Shown: positions 1-11,203 of the stretch, piece after piece
How positions within the stretch are numbered: position 1 is the stretch's first letter
How the letters are laid out: each line of letters opens with the position of its first letter
Assembly: GCF_007655135.1 (NCBI RefSeq)
Contig: NC_045129.1
Coordinates: 35,403,122-35,467,121, forward strand
Reading direction: 5' to 3'
Source: Punica granatum
Taxonomy: Eukaryota; Streptophyta; Magnoliopsida; Myrtales; Lythraceae
DNA: 64,000 nt
Notes under the pieces: model-generated
Told to the model about the DNA's origin: nothing
Databases searched by the model: none
What the model saw: the letters and a program-made list of their open reading frames with translations, nothing else
Position numbers and translations under genes: made by a program

Positions 1-213
1 TCTCCTTAGTTGAAATCGAGTATAATCCCTAGCTGTATCCGTCTAAGTAGGTCATTTAGGCCGGATTTTTTGGCATTTTCATAGAAATGACATGTCATGA
101 TTTCTCTGTAAAAATTAAACTTAGGACCTCTAAGATGAGAGAAACTCCCATATAATTTGAGTGATTACTGATTGTCCATAAACATGTATTTTTTTTTTAG
201 GTATACACCACCT

Positions 214-665
214 GGTATTCTTTTAAGGATATTAATTCCACATGAAAAAATATGAACGAATATCCATTGGTTTATATGAGACTTGATACCACCACTTAAC
301 AATTTAAGCCAAACGAAAATTCAATATAGTATCAGAGCCCAAGTTATGCGCGTGCATGGGCGCATACCAACACCACACCAAGCTCAGTATGTCCAAGAGT
401 AACCAAAAGAGCGCCTCATGTTAGTCCCCCCTCACCTGAGCATAGAAAATGAGTCAGAGTCGATGTCAGTTGTGGAGGGCAGGTGTTTAAGGATACGTGA
501 CAACGTGTAGGTAGAAATAGACCACACATTGCACATGAAGACGAGTGTTGAGGATATTAATCCCACACGGAAAGGATGAACGAATATCTATTATTAAAAA
601 GTCCAAATATATATGGACCTCGATTAATCCAAGTTCGAACCATGTCAACCGAGTAAGAGTTTATT
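214..665 (+). mobile_element. TRIM-like miniature LTR retrotransposon
   Basis: Seen: a degraded first repeat (about 214-327) and a second starting TGTTGAGGATATTAATCCCA at 546 share the segment ending GATGAACGAATATC. Right after the first repeat, at 328-340, is AGTATCAGAGCCC, one base off the methionine-tRNA primer-binding site TGGTATCAGAGCC used by many plant Copia/TRIM elements. There is no coding capacity. The whole block is absent from the duplicate at 26308, which marks it as an insertion. The outer ends and target duplication are not resolved, and about 40 bp at 171-213 also belong to the extra block but not clearly to the LTR. Confidence 0.6.
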
Positions 666-1326
666 GAATCGCAAATTATCTAGTGTTACGGAAGGTTGTT
701 ATTCCCCATGACTCATTTCTCCATAAATCTTCCTAACCTACAATCTAAACAAAGCTATGCAAGGTAAAATTCTCATAATAGTATAATTTTCACTGACAGT
801 GCAAGCTCAAATTCAAGGTTTTATTTATAAAAAAAAAAGTGCCAAACTAACCGAACTAGCTCACGCTGGTAACTAATATGTGCTTTTACTGCTGAACCCA
901 ACATTCGTCCTCATATTTATTTTTTCGGCTTTGGAAAAAAAAAGAATTAATCAAAACGCTACTTGAGTGTCACGTAATTATTATCTTAATTACCAGAACA
1001 CCAAACTTCATAATCTATCTATGAATATATGCTTTTGTATCTAATTTTACACTTTGGATTGAATTTATTCCGCACACTTTTACAAGCAATCACGGGGAGA
1101 AAAAGAAAATGGGGGGAAAAAGACCAAAAAAATGATGGAAGATAGAGCCTCAAGCTGCATAGTATGTTCAGAAGCACAAATAACTAATATGTCATGAAAT
1201 GGACATACGAAGTAACCAATATGTAGTGACTTGCGGGGTCGATGGGGAACATGAGAAAACATTTTATGCATCCGTTGCATGCAATACGTGGTACGTACAA
1301 CAGACCAATAATATCATTACTTCATA

Positions 1327-1891
1327 TTATCGTTCCGTTGTATTGCCACATAGTGCAGCTGAGGCATGAAAAATACCCTCTCCCTGTAGGATATAGCTTT
1401 TCACGTTAATGTTCGGGGAGGCATACGCGAGGAGCTCCTTGTCGTTCTCGAATTTGGCCATGTCCTTGGCCTTGAGGTTAGCCCAAGCCTCAAATCCATC
1501 TCCTGACTTCGTGTCAAGGAAGACGATCAGATTCTTAAATGTCAAGCTCGCTGAACCAACCCAGACTGGCTTTGCCCACCCGAAATTGGCCTTGTATATT
1601 GGGAACCGGCATAGTCTGGTGAAGCTGAATGAGACGAAGTCTCCCTTCGAGATCTTCTCCCCGCGCTCCCTCATGGAGTTCAGGTGTCCATCTCCTTGTT
1701 GGAGCTTCTTCACATACTCGACGTTAACCTGCCTTATTGCGTCTCTCACTTGACTCACGATCTTACAACCCACGTTGCCACTGATATACGTATTTGGCCT
1801 TGTTCCTGCAGTCCGACTAATATTGCCAAAGTGGAGCTTTGAGAGTGCCCGATCCATCTGAGTGCATAAGTTCACCGCGTGAAGCACTGAA
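1327..1891 (-). pseudogene. Truncated BAHD acyltransferase (3' half only)
   Basis: The reading frame matches the C-terminal half of the BAHD gene at 27024-28346, from VLHAVNL through the C-terminus. The N-terminal half with the catalytic HxxxD motif is missing, and upstream of about 1891 the sequence is unrelated. The conserved DFGWG motif has become NFGWA. The parental stop TAG (27024-27026) corresponds to CAG at 1384-1386, so the frame runs on for about 19 extra codons to 1327. Lack of the catalytic half, loss of the motif aspartate and stop loss together make it a non-functional fragment carried in the dispersed duplication. Confidence 0.9.
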
Positions 1892-3967
1892 AGAAAGAAC
1901 CTGAACCTTGAATAAACTTCGGCAAGTGGTGCCAAAGGATGATAAATCTCGTCTTGATGCCCAGAGGTTCCAAAGACGATGATAATTTTGATTAACGGGG
2001 AACCGGTGGAAGGATAAACGAATAGAAATTGAAAGGGTGAGGGAAAGTAAAGCACAATAAACGAAATATAGAATGAAAGTGTTGGTTTTCTTGATTAATG
2101 TGCGGAGAGAGTAACAACGAACAAGACGACACGTATATATAGGCGTTACAAAGAAATCCTAGAGAATATATCGTTGACCTATAGACATGTAGAGAGTGGG
2201 GATAGATCGGGCAATAGGGGCATAAAAATGGCGGCTTTATCCTAGATAAAGCCACCTGCAATAGTCTAGCGTGGTGGCGACCAAAATCAAGCCCCCGCGG
2301 ACCGGATATGTTTTGGAATAGAGAAATGATAGGATTAGCGCCAGCCTTTTTCCCAAAAAGTTATGTTTTTGTTTAAGAAAATGCTGAGTCAACATTGTTT
2401 ATGAAAATTTTAACTAGGATAAAAAGGGATCAAATGTTTAAGTTTGAAGACGTGAATTAACAAAAAAATAAGAATCATGACGAAATTATTAAAAGAACAA
2501 CAGAATACTGAGGACCATAAGTGGACTTTTTAATTAGAAAATTGAATAAATATGATAAGAATAGAAAATAAATCAAGGTTATGAGGCAAAAATGAATAAA
2601 GAGATATGAAGAAAAAGTACTAAAATAGAAGAGAAGGTAAAGTTAGATGATGAAAGCAAATATTTGAAAAGCAAAAATATAATGGGTTAAAACATAAAAG
2701 CAATTAAAGGTCAGTATGTTCGCCAAAACAAAAAAAAAAAAGAAAGGTTAGTGGACCAAAATAAGATAAAAATAGAAAGTACACGAAAATAGTCAAATAT
2801 TCAAATCCAGTAACTGCTATCAAAGTATAGTTTTCCCAAGTGAAAAATGGGCCAAATATATGATTTATTGGGGATCAAGTTTCAACCCTTCTTTCACTTA
2901 TACGTGTATGCATATATAATGACAAGTCGTCCATGGATTAACTGTAGTGCAGTGCCTGGCCACCTTGACCCTTTAGCTAGTTCACAGCCCGTGTATCGAC
3001 TTATTAACTGGCGACTTGGTTGGATTAACATGGTTGCAGGGGACCGGTCTAGCAAGGTCACCTGGTCTAGGTCTTGGGTTTCAGAGAAGGTACTGATTCC
3101 AAAAATAAACACGATATTATTGTTAATTTTTTTTCTTTTGTTTTTAATTTTAAGCTGTCTTGAGACGTAATAACAATATCATCTCTTCCAATGAATAATG
3201 ACGCTTCGATGGATCAGAAATTATTTGATATTATCTCTAATTCATATATAGCTGCAGGCAAAGCATTGCGAATCAGGTTTAGAAAATTTCCGTATCTCGT
3301 AGAACATTATATAATAGTGCAAAAGTCCAATATTTGTCGGCCTCAGACAAAGAACTCATTTGCTTCTGACCTCCCATGTCTCATGAAAGTATGAATTCAC
3401 TTGCATGTTTGAATGTAACGAACAATGTTCCTATCCATGCTTGAATTGGGACCAGCCCAAATCAATTCATTTAACAATCACGCCTTTTCTCTATACCCAA
3501 TCCTATTCTAATTAATGTAATTGAGGAATCTTCGGCAATTCTTCTTTGCCTATGGATGGAGAAGAGAGACCGAATCAGAATTTCAAAAGATGAGCGAGCG
3601 CGTTGTATGAGACATCCGCATAACATTATATAATTTTACTTGAAATATATTGATAGGGATGATGGGGAGATGACAATCGGAGGAGACATACGATCATGAA
3701 CAACAAACACGATCACAAACAACAAACGCGGTCACGAACCACGAACTACGAACTACGAACAATACTCGAACTTGGGGATGCCTCAAGGCATGGGTTCTTT
3801 TCAAAGAGTAGATTTACCAACACATGCAGTTGATTTGAGATATGGCAAAGAACTCTCGGGAAACAATTTGGAAAAACTCTTACTCTAACTCTCTCAAATT
3901 TCTTAAATGTTTGGATTGATCAACAATACCTTTTTGGGCACCGGAGCCTCTATGTGTCCCCTAGAGG
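1892..3967. other. AT-rich intergenic, no supported gene
   Basis: No coding exon is recognised. About 3690-3760 has a short-period array of CACGAAC/CTACGAA-type units. About 2925-3080 shares the phrase CCTGGCCACCTTG and some flanking bases with 18490-18560. Parts of 1892-2290 (direct copies of GATAAAGCC, GC-richer) may be LTR debris, but no ends were found. Confidence 0.5.
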
Positions 3968-4942
3968 AACATTGTTCATTTTCGGCCAAAATAACTTCAT
4001 GTATGGACCATCAGAAGCGCATTGACCGTACGGACGGTCAAACACCCATTGGCCGTACGGTTTTTTTAAAAAAAATTATAAACTAAAATCTTATTTCCCT
4101 CACTTAGTACGAAAATTACACTTAGTAATACCGAAAATACAAATTCATTGAATTTGTAATTTAATTTCTCAATAATCCCCACTAGATTGCCAATTTCAAA
4201 AATTTATAACACATTTACGACTATGCATATAGGAGTAGTATCATTAGATTTAAACTCTCCCTTAGTGCTAATCTCTCAAAACCTCAACAAGGTGATTGAT
4301 GGCTCAACGCTTAAATCACCATCCTTAAAGTTGAAATTGGAAAAATTGCACACAAAATCGTTTACTATACAAGTAAGAGCATTCTTTCTTTAGCACCGTT
4401 ATGGCCATGTGTTCATTCCTTTCCGTGAACTTGTACTAAAGAAAATCTTAAAAGACTCATGTTCGAAGCGACACTACTTCACGCCCATATAGGTGGATTT
4501 CTCAACAACTAATTTCCATCCATTAAGAGCGATCAACTCATCCTCCTTAAACATAAACACTAGATCCTACATCAACTAGTTAATCAAAAAATGAAACACT
4601 TTGAATCCTCATAATCATAGAATTTTTGGGGAAGTATATTCCAGGTATTCAACGCACGATTACAGTCCGGTAATTAATGAAAAAATGATACACTTTGAAT
4701 CCTCATAATCATAGAACTTCTGACGAGCAAATTCATTTAAATTATAGTTTACAATACCACACACACATATAATCAGCTTCTCAATCTGCTGATGATCAGT
4801 TTGCCTGCTTCTTGAATATACATATATAGATTATTATTGACCACTACCATATATATCGTGACAGATTATACGATCATATGTCGGTTTTTTTATTTTGGCT
4901 GAAACACGATATTTTCATGGAAGCTGTTTCAGCCTGGATTCT

Positions 4943-6235
4943 TTAAGCAGTTCCGGCGATGTACTTTTGCAACTCCTCATCACTTTCAAACTTAACCATG
5001 TCTTCCTCCTTCAAGTGAATGTATGCTTCTATTCCATCCCCCGATTTCATGTCCATGAGGACAACTAAATTCCTGTATGGCAGGGCGGGCGATCCGACCC
5101 ACGTGGGCTTCTCCCACCCAAAATCGGCCTCATATATGGAGAACCTGCACCAGCTAGTGACGTTGAGGGATATCATCTCCCCTTCGCGGTACATCTCACT
5201 TGCCTGATTGATGAAGCTCAAGTGCTCATCCCCCTCTCGAAGTCTCTCGACATATGCCCTGTCAATCCCTGCTATAGTCTCCCTCACCCTTGGCACAAGG
5301 TCACCGCAACCTCCGTTCATGCCTGGAGACAGAAACGTGATTGCAACTCGGTACAGGTTCCCGAAGGAGTGCTCCGTCAATGGTGGGTCGAACTTGGTCC
5401 TCAGGTTCACGGCATGAACCAGGAAGCATAGCTTCGCGGCTTGTGAGAAGACTTGGGTTGAGGATGCGAATCGGCTCCATATGAATGTAGATAGTGCTTC
5501 GACACGAGTTGGCGGTCGTTGGTTCAGCGAGTCGATCCCTGCACTGTATTTTGCTTTGAGCAACTCTATCCCATTGGACTTAAATACAAACCTCTTTGAG
5601 ACAATGTTCTCAGTCACGATTCCCGTGCTGGGTTCGTACCCTGATAAGTCCTTTGGTGGGAAGAGCGTGGCGGACAGGAACTCCGGTGACACCACGTTTA
5701 CTTCTCCACGGCAAATAGCGGCCCAAGTTCTTACAAACACGAAAACAGACAGTCCATCCGCCACTTTGTGAGAGAGGCAGATGCCTACGGCAATGCCACC
5801 ATACTCGAACACATTGAATTGGACACCCAGGATTACATCATCGGCTGCATTAATAGCAAAAGGAACCAACTTCCGCAGCTCTAATGTATCCTGGTTCTGA
5901 ACCATATCGGAGAGACGGCACATCACTCTTGTTTCCAGGAAGGGGACTCCCTCATCAGTACACTCCACGGCAAGCTTGTCCCTAAGCCGCCCAGACAGTG
6001 GGTAGTAACGAGTCAGGGTCTCAGACAAGGAACTCTTCAGGCGGGTCGATATATCCGCTCTGTCGAGTCTAGTCTCCCTGTTAGTTTCAGCGGAATAGAA
6101 AAGTACTAAGGGGATGTAGACCGGAGGCGAGATTTGATCGAGGAATGAGAGCTGGTAGTGAAGAAGGTGGTGAGGGGTGGGAGAAGAAGGTTTAATGGTT
6201 TTCCTTGAGACAAATTCGACTTCAACCTTCTCCAT
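4943..6235 (-). CDS. BAHD acyltransferase, vinorine synthase-like (intact)
   Basis: Single-exon frame of 430 aa. BAHD enzymes are soluble cytosolic transferases that move an acyl group from acyl-CoA to an alcohol or amine of a specialised metabolite. The catalytic motif HKVAD lies at about residue 156 and the structural motif at about 371 (DFGWEKP, canonical DFGWG). Both are in the usual places, and total length is normal for the family. The start chosen is the ATG at 6235 (MEKVEVEFVSRKTIKPSSP), the usual BAHD N-terminus. The frame is open to 6283 but has no upstream ATG there. Family members include vinorine synthase and similar alkaloid or terpenoid O-acetyltransferases. The substrate here cannot be deduced. 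The promoter abuts a Copia remnant. A disabled near-copy lies at 11204-12457. Confidence 0.93.
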   Translation of the reverse strand: MEKVEVEFVSRKTIKPSSPTPHHLLHYQLSFLDQISPPVYIPLVLFYSAETNRETRLDRADISTRLKSSLSETLTRYYPLSGRLRDKLAVECTDEGVPFLETRVMCRLSDMVQNQDTLELRKLVPFAINAADDVILGVQFNVFEYGGIAVGICLSHKVADGLSVFVFVRTWAAICRGEVNVVSPEFLSATLFPPKDLSGYEPSTGIVTENIVSKRFVFKSNGIELLKAKYSAGIDSLNQRPPTRVEALSTFIWSRFASSTQVFSQAAKLCFLVHAVNLRTKFDPPLTEHSFGNLYRVAITFLSPGMNGGCGDLVPRVRETIAGIDRAYVERLREGDEHLSFINQASEMYREGEMISLNVTSWCRFSIYEADFGWEKPTWVGSPALPYRNLVVLMDMKSGDGIEAYIHLKEEDMVKFESDEELQKYIAGTA

Positions 6236-6366
6236 ATCTCTTTCTTCTTGAGAGTAGTTCACAAATATAACTTCCAAGGCCAAAGATGAATATATATATA
6301 TATATATATATATGCATCTATTACTGTGAATGGTTAATGCCCTACCCTAATAGGGTTGGCTAATGG

Positions 6367-6376
6367 TATATTTATA
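6367..6376 (-). promoter_or_regulatory. Probable TATA box of BAHD gene
   Basis: Minus strand reads TATAAATATA, about 132 bp upstream of the ATG at 6235. It lies between the end of the Copia RNase H remnant (about 6440) and the gene. It is conserved at 12595-12604 in the duplicate. Confidence 0.5.
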
Positions 6377-6423
6377 ATCTCACAATTACATGGTAAGTAC
6401 ATCTACATGGTATGTATCATCTA

Positions 6424-7180
6424 TTAAAGGTAAGAATCCCCAGAATATATTTTAATACACCCCAACAATCTGTTGGGAGCGAAGATACTGACAAATTGTG
6501 ACAGTGCGGTTAAAACGAGAAAACAGAGAGATTTTTGGTAAATATGTCTGCCAATTGAGCTGATGTAGGTACATAGCGAACAAGAAGATTCCCTCGTTGA
6601 ATTCGTTCCCAAACGAAATGGTAATCCACCGCAGTGTGCTCGGACCGTTGGTATTGAATTAGACTGGCAGCTAGATATGTGACACTTATCACAACATGCT
6701 ATTATCAAGCTAAGAGCATGAAACCCGATGTCAAGGAGTAATTGTCGAATCCACAAGGTCTCTACAACAGCATAAGCTAAAACTCGATATTCAGCCTCAA
6801 TCGAGTTTTTATATACAATCGGTTGCTTTTTAGATCATCAGGAGACCAAGTTTGGTCCGAAAAACACTGCATAGCCAGTCGTGAACCATTAGGTATCTAG
6901 ACATCCAGCCCAATCAGTATCAGTATAAGCAGTGATTTGAAGGTCAGAAGACTGACAGAGGTGAAGTCCATGAGTGGACGTGCCACGAAGATGCCGATGG
7001 ATTCTTTTTGCCACCTAAAGATGAGGCTTGCGAGGAGCGTGCATGAACAGGCTAACTAAATTCACTACATAGCAAATATCAGGTTTCGTAATAGTAATGT
7101 ATTGTAAAGCGCCCACCATACTTCGAAATTCGGTTGGATCATCCAATAAATCCCCATCTGTTAATGGAAAATATGCGTAC
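6424..7180 (-). mobile_element. Ty1/copia RT-RNase H remnant, unit A
   Basis: Minus-strand frames encode the 3' end of a Copia polyprotein. One part aligns with the segment DGDLLDDP...FRSMVGALQYIT (shorter quotes of a typical connection region). The rest covers RNase H to its end, including SVTYLAASLIQYQRSEHTA and LVRYVPTSAQLADIFTKNL. The frame is broken by stops and shifts. The rest of gag-pol and clear LTRs are missing. It lies head-to-tail upstream of the BAHD gene, in the same strand direction, and has a co-linear partner at 12660-13420. Confidence 0.88.
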
Positions 7181-7263
7181 ATATGACCACCCAAAATATA
7201 TATATTAGTACATATGTGTTATGTATGTCTTTGTATATTTAGTAAATAAAAAAATCACATATG

Positions 7264-7455
7264 GACCAATGGGAGTTGGTTCAAGTGGTTCGGCGTTTGT
7301 TCTGGTTAAACGATGTTTCAAGTTCGAATCCTATTGAATGCTAAAAATCCACAACATGAAAACTTTACTTCTAAGTGAGCCGACCCGATTCAACTGGATT
7401 AGTCGGGGCTCAGTAGGGCTTTCAAATACCGTGATCCACATCGGAAAAAATATAT
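7264..7455 (+). mobile_element. tRNA-derived SINE, unit A
   Basis: The head resembles a tRNA gene: box A-like GAGTTGGTTCAAGTGGTTCG and box B-like AGTTCGAATCC at about 7321-7331. An unrelated body and a short A/T-rich tail follow near 7445-7460. The same family occurs at 13500-13692 and, more diverged, at about 29775-29972 and 55805-55945. It has no coding capacity. Confidence 0.75.
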
Positions 7456-7779
7456 ATATACACATACCTAAAGCTACAATTTGGGAAATTTCTTATAAGA
7501 AATCTTCCTAAGCGTGTCCCGCGGGTAACGGAATGGAAGATAATGACTATTCACAGAGAGAAGAAAAATGGAAGAGAATGACAATTCTCTTATCAATACT
7601 GAATTAAGCCAAACATTGAATTATCTGTTAATCTAGTCATGCTATGGCTATTGCATTAATTAATATCACATTATGCGCAGCAAAAGTTTAATATGAATCG
7701 TACTGATATTTTTGGGCAACAATTCATACTGGCAATTATTACATGCCAACCCAATTGAAGAATAAATAAATAAACATCT

Positions 7780-8305
7780 CAAAATCTCACATTGTATTTG
7801 ATAAGGCTACGCATCCACGAGGCATTATAGTCTCACACCAGACCAAGTCTAGTTTTAAAGCAATAAAAAATCGATATTGACTCTGATGAATTAATAAACC
7901 ACATTGCATCTAACAAGGTTTACCTTCATGATTAAACGGTTGTGTTTGTCTCAAAATCTCAAGTAGTATGAAAGTGCGGGTTTGACAATTTAATTGGTTC
8001 CAACCTTCATAACTAATCCAGCACAAGCGTGAGGAGTATTGAGTATTAAACATATAACCGTGCCTCATATAACTAAGTTTATCTATTTTCAATATGAACC
8101 CAGGTTTATCTTTTAGATTAGACAGTTATGACGCTTCAAAATCCCACATGATATCAAAACAAGTTGCGCGTCCATACCCACACACCTTATCTAATAAGGT
8201 CAACATTCAAAATTAAACATTTGTGACCTCAAAATTCACATGCTATCAAGAGCTCGACGGACCTAAAATCCAATGGTATCGAGAGCGATGGGACTTCATA
8301 ACTAA
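7780..8305. mobile_element. Mosaic of degraded LTR/TRIM-type sequence, unit A
   Basis: Phrases such as CAAAATCTCACAT, CCCACATGATATCAAAAC and CGCGTCCATACCCACACACC recur, and near-copies of GGTATCAGAGC (for example GGTATCGAGAGCG at about 8277) appear. Together these suggest overlapping remains of LTRs with methionine-tRNA primer sites. Ends and orientation are not resolved. The same mosaic is at about 14010-14537. Confidence 0.4.
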
Positions 8306-8810
8306 AGTCCAGACATCAAATCTCATTTCCATACCATTGTCCGTCACATCTCGTAACACAGCTTGATTCCTATCCTCACTTATCTTATCCGGAACCAGCT
8401 CGAAACCTAACTCTGTCCTGTTTTTGGAACTATTTTTCTTCTATGTAATGTCAAGTTTGACAAGCAGACGATGAAAACAGCATCAACCCATGTTGATCCT
8501 TCATGCAAGAAGCATGACCCTTCATGCTGTTCCTTCACAATTCATGTGCACGATTTTAACATATCTCTGTAAGCTCGGTGCATTTACATCACGGACAGGA
8601 CAAAACCTATCCCATCATTTATATTATAAGCTCGATGGTTAGATACCAGAGGTTGTTCATGTTTCTGCTCAATCATTGAAAATCCTAATAATTGACCAAA
8701 GTCACATATGTATTCAGCTCAAGTTCTACTTCTGGAGATCTGAAATCGAACCCACTAAACAAATAATTACCAATTAATGAGTCAACTAATTAAGAGATAG
8801 AATCACTTAC
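8306..8810. other. Spacer between tandem units, no gene seen
   Basis: Single-copy AT-rich DNA. The third exon expected after the hydrolase exon at 8811 is not found on the minus strand here. The duplication boundary at 8305 may have removed or displaced it. Confidence 0.5.
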
Positions 8811-9525
8811 ATGAATGAAGTCATTGAGAATGCAAGAAGGGATGAGGCGGAGAGGCTGTCCCTGGTAAAGGGTGAAGCCCATGAGCTCCCGAAGGCGGTC
8901 AGGGGTCTGGGGGACGAGAATCTCCGCCGCCTCCTCGAGGTCAGAGATCCTGAAGACGCCGTCCTTCAGGTCCTTCTCCTCCATGCACACGGCCGAGCAG
9001 CATATTACCAGACTCTCCACTGCCGCAGGGTACTGTGCCGCGATGCTGTACCCGATGAACCCACCGTAGCTTAGCCCCACCACGCTCATCCTCCTCACCT
9101 GCTTTAACCACCCCACTTAATCATTCCACTGCTTATTATTATTCTTCAATAATTATTCCTGAAAATCCTCTAAAGTTAGGCTGAAAAAATTGAAACTGTG
9201 TCAGATCAGATTTTTCCAGCGCAATTCTGTAGGAGAGGAAACACGTTTTCTCTTCGCTCACTCATTTTTTCGGCAAAGAAAAACATTTTTCATGTCTAAC
9301 TCATTACTAGTAGCTCTTGAATGGACAATACAGTTGTGATCAAATCAAACAGGTCCATTCTAGAAAACGTTTTGCGGGAAACAGAAAACATGGAAAACAT
9401 GGAGCTGAGGGAGGACTGACCGAGTGGGCCTCCACGACCCGCATGATGCACTGAGCATGGAACGACTCGCACCGCTCCGGTCGGGCCGTGAAGGAGTAGC
9501 CGAAGAAGAGGAGGTCCACAAATTA
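8811..9525 (-). pseudogene. Alpha/beta hydrolase relic, two exons
   Basis: Two minus-strand exons fit a plant alpha/beta-hydrolase family. Exon about 9525-9421 encodes VDLLFFGYSFTARPERCESF and runs to VEAHS. Exon 9098-8811 encodes VRRMSVVGLSYGGFIGYSIA with the nucleophile elbow GLSYG, followed by the EEAAEILVPQTPDRLRELM segment typical of the family. The intron 9099-9420 has donor GTCAGT and acceptor GCAG in phase 0. The 8811 exon ends on a good donor GTAAGT. Neither the N-terminal exon (oxyanion HGF region) nor the C-terminal exon (catalytic Asp/His) is present in 8306-10224. It is therefore read as a truncated gene. The exon sequences themselves have no stops, so the truncation may be recent. 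Confidence 0.75.
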
Positions 9526-10224
9526 TCAGTCCACAAAACTCGATTCATGTGGGAACTCTCTCATCCATTTTTTTGTAGAAATATAAGAAAGCAAAAAAAA
9601 AAAAAGAAAGAAAGAAAGGGGACTGACAGTTCCCAGTTTTGTGGGGGTTGCATCCTTTTACCAGACTCATTTTCAGTCAAAAATCCGAGCTTGGGATGTA
9701 TATAGACTTCCGATTGAAGCATTGTCAAATCGAGATTCACATTGAAAATTCACAGTTTAGAATAATATTACGGAATTCTTCATGTAATCACGGGCAGCAC
9801 CGAGATCACAAAAGGCAGATAGGTAATGCATTTGGCACGACATGATCATCTGGAGTAACTGCAGGAGTTGGAATTTATGAGGCCAGCATACGGAAGTAAA
9901 TTCTGGCATTTTCCGCCATGTACTTAACTGTACAGGATGCGAAAATTATGAGGAGCGTGTGGACCCAGCACAGCTGGGACGTGATTTGTGATCTCACCTA
10001 CAAAGTTGGCTTATTGAATCACCACAAAAATGTCTACCATGGATTTTTGGAGCCATTCTTGTTGGTAAGGTTAGATGAAATACGTCAAGCGTCCCACCTA
10101 TCAGGAACAGAATTAAAGTCTTAGCTGGATCCCGCTTTAACTCCACTCCACTTATGTTAAATTCACCAACACAATTATCACAATTTTTCTTTTCCTTCAA
10201 TTATATCCTATTCCTTACTTTGCC
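9526..10224. other. Spacer, no gene seen
   Basis: There is no upstream hydrolase exon and no other recognised coding sequence. An A-rich tract with AAAG units lies at about 9590-9618. Unit B of the tandem duplication begins at 10225. Confidence 0.5.
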
Positions 10225-11203
10225 AACATTGTTCATTTTCGGCCAAAATAACTGCATGCATGGACCATCAGAAGCGCATTGACCGTACGGACGGTCAAAC
10301 ACCCGTTGGCCCTACGGTTTTTTTTAAAATAAATTATAAACTGAAATCTTATTTCCCTCACTTAGTACGAAAATTACACTAAGTAAATTACCGAACATAC
10401 AGACTCATTGAATTTGTAATTTAATTTCTCAATAATCCCCCACTAGATTGTCAATTCCAAAAGTTTATAACATATTTACGACTATGCATATAGGAAGAGT
10501 ATCATTAGATTTAAACTCTCCCTTAGAGCTAATCTCTCAAAACCTCAACAAGGTGATTGATGTCTAGACGCTTAAATTACCGCCCTTAAAGTTGAAATCG
10601 GAAAAATCGCACACAAAATTGTTTACTATACGAGTAAGAGCATTCTTTCATTAGCACTGTTATGACTATGTATTCATCCCTTTTCGTGAACTTGTACTAA
10701 AGAAAACCTTAAAAGACTCACGTTCGAAGTGACGCTACTTCACGTCCATATAGGTGGATTTCTCAACAACTAATGTCCATCCATTAAGAGCGATCAACTC
10801 ATCCTCCTTAAACATAAACACTAGATCCTACATCAACTAGTTAATCAAAAAATGAAACACTTTGAATCCTCATAATCATAGAATTTTTTAGGAAGTATAT
10901 TCCAGGTATTCATCGCACGATTACGATCCGGTAATTAATGAAAAAATGATACACTTTGAATCCTCATAATCATAGAACTTCTGACGAGCGAATTCATTTA
11001 AATTATAGTTTACAATACCACACACACATATAATCAGCTTCTCAATCTGCTGATGATCAGTTTGCCTGCTTCTTGAATATACATATATAGATTATTATTG
11101 ACCACTACCATATATATCGTGACAGATTATACGATCATATGTCGGTTTTTTTATTTTGGCTGAAACACGATATTTTCATGGAAGCTGTTTCAGCCTGGAT
11201 TCT

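Larger units (their letters stand above)
1..1891. repeat. Dispersed segmental duplication, left copy (partner 26146-27534)
   Basis: This stretch aligns base by base, in the same orientation, with 26146-27534. It covers the 3' half of a BAHD acyltransferase and about 1.2 kb downstream of it. The window edge cuts the left end. The right end falls inside the gene, just after the bases encoding the VLHAVNL segment. The left copy carries an extra block of about 500 bp at roughly 171-669 that the partner lacks (see the TRIM-like element). Divergence is a few per cent by eye. Confidence 0.9.
3968..8305. repeat. Tandem segmental duplication, unit A (partner 10225-14537)
   Basis: The two units are co-linear and in the same orientation. 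Alignment starts at AACATTGTTCATTTTCGG (3968 and 10225) and ends at GGGACTTCATAACTAA (8305 and 14537). Each holds a minus-strand BAHD gene, a Copia RNase H remnant upstream of it, a SINE and LTR/TRIM debris. Unit A is about 4338 bp and unit B about 4313 bp. The spacer 8306-10224 is single-copy and contains a hydrolase relic. Because SINE and Copia pieces sit in the same places in both units, those insertions predate the duplication. Confidence 0.95.

Noticed and set aside
1409..1753. Plus-strand ORFs antisense to BAHD copies (also 5019-5771, 11430-11993, 27049-27873)
   Set aside because: They mirror the conserved minus-strand BAHD coding frames, and their similarity between copies follows from that.
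7321..7331. tRNA gene near the box B-like sequence
   Set aside because: No cloverleaf with acceptor and anticodon stems can be formed. The box B belongs to a SINE head.
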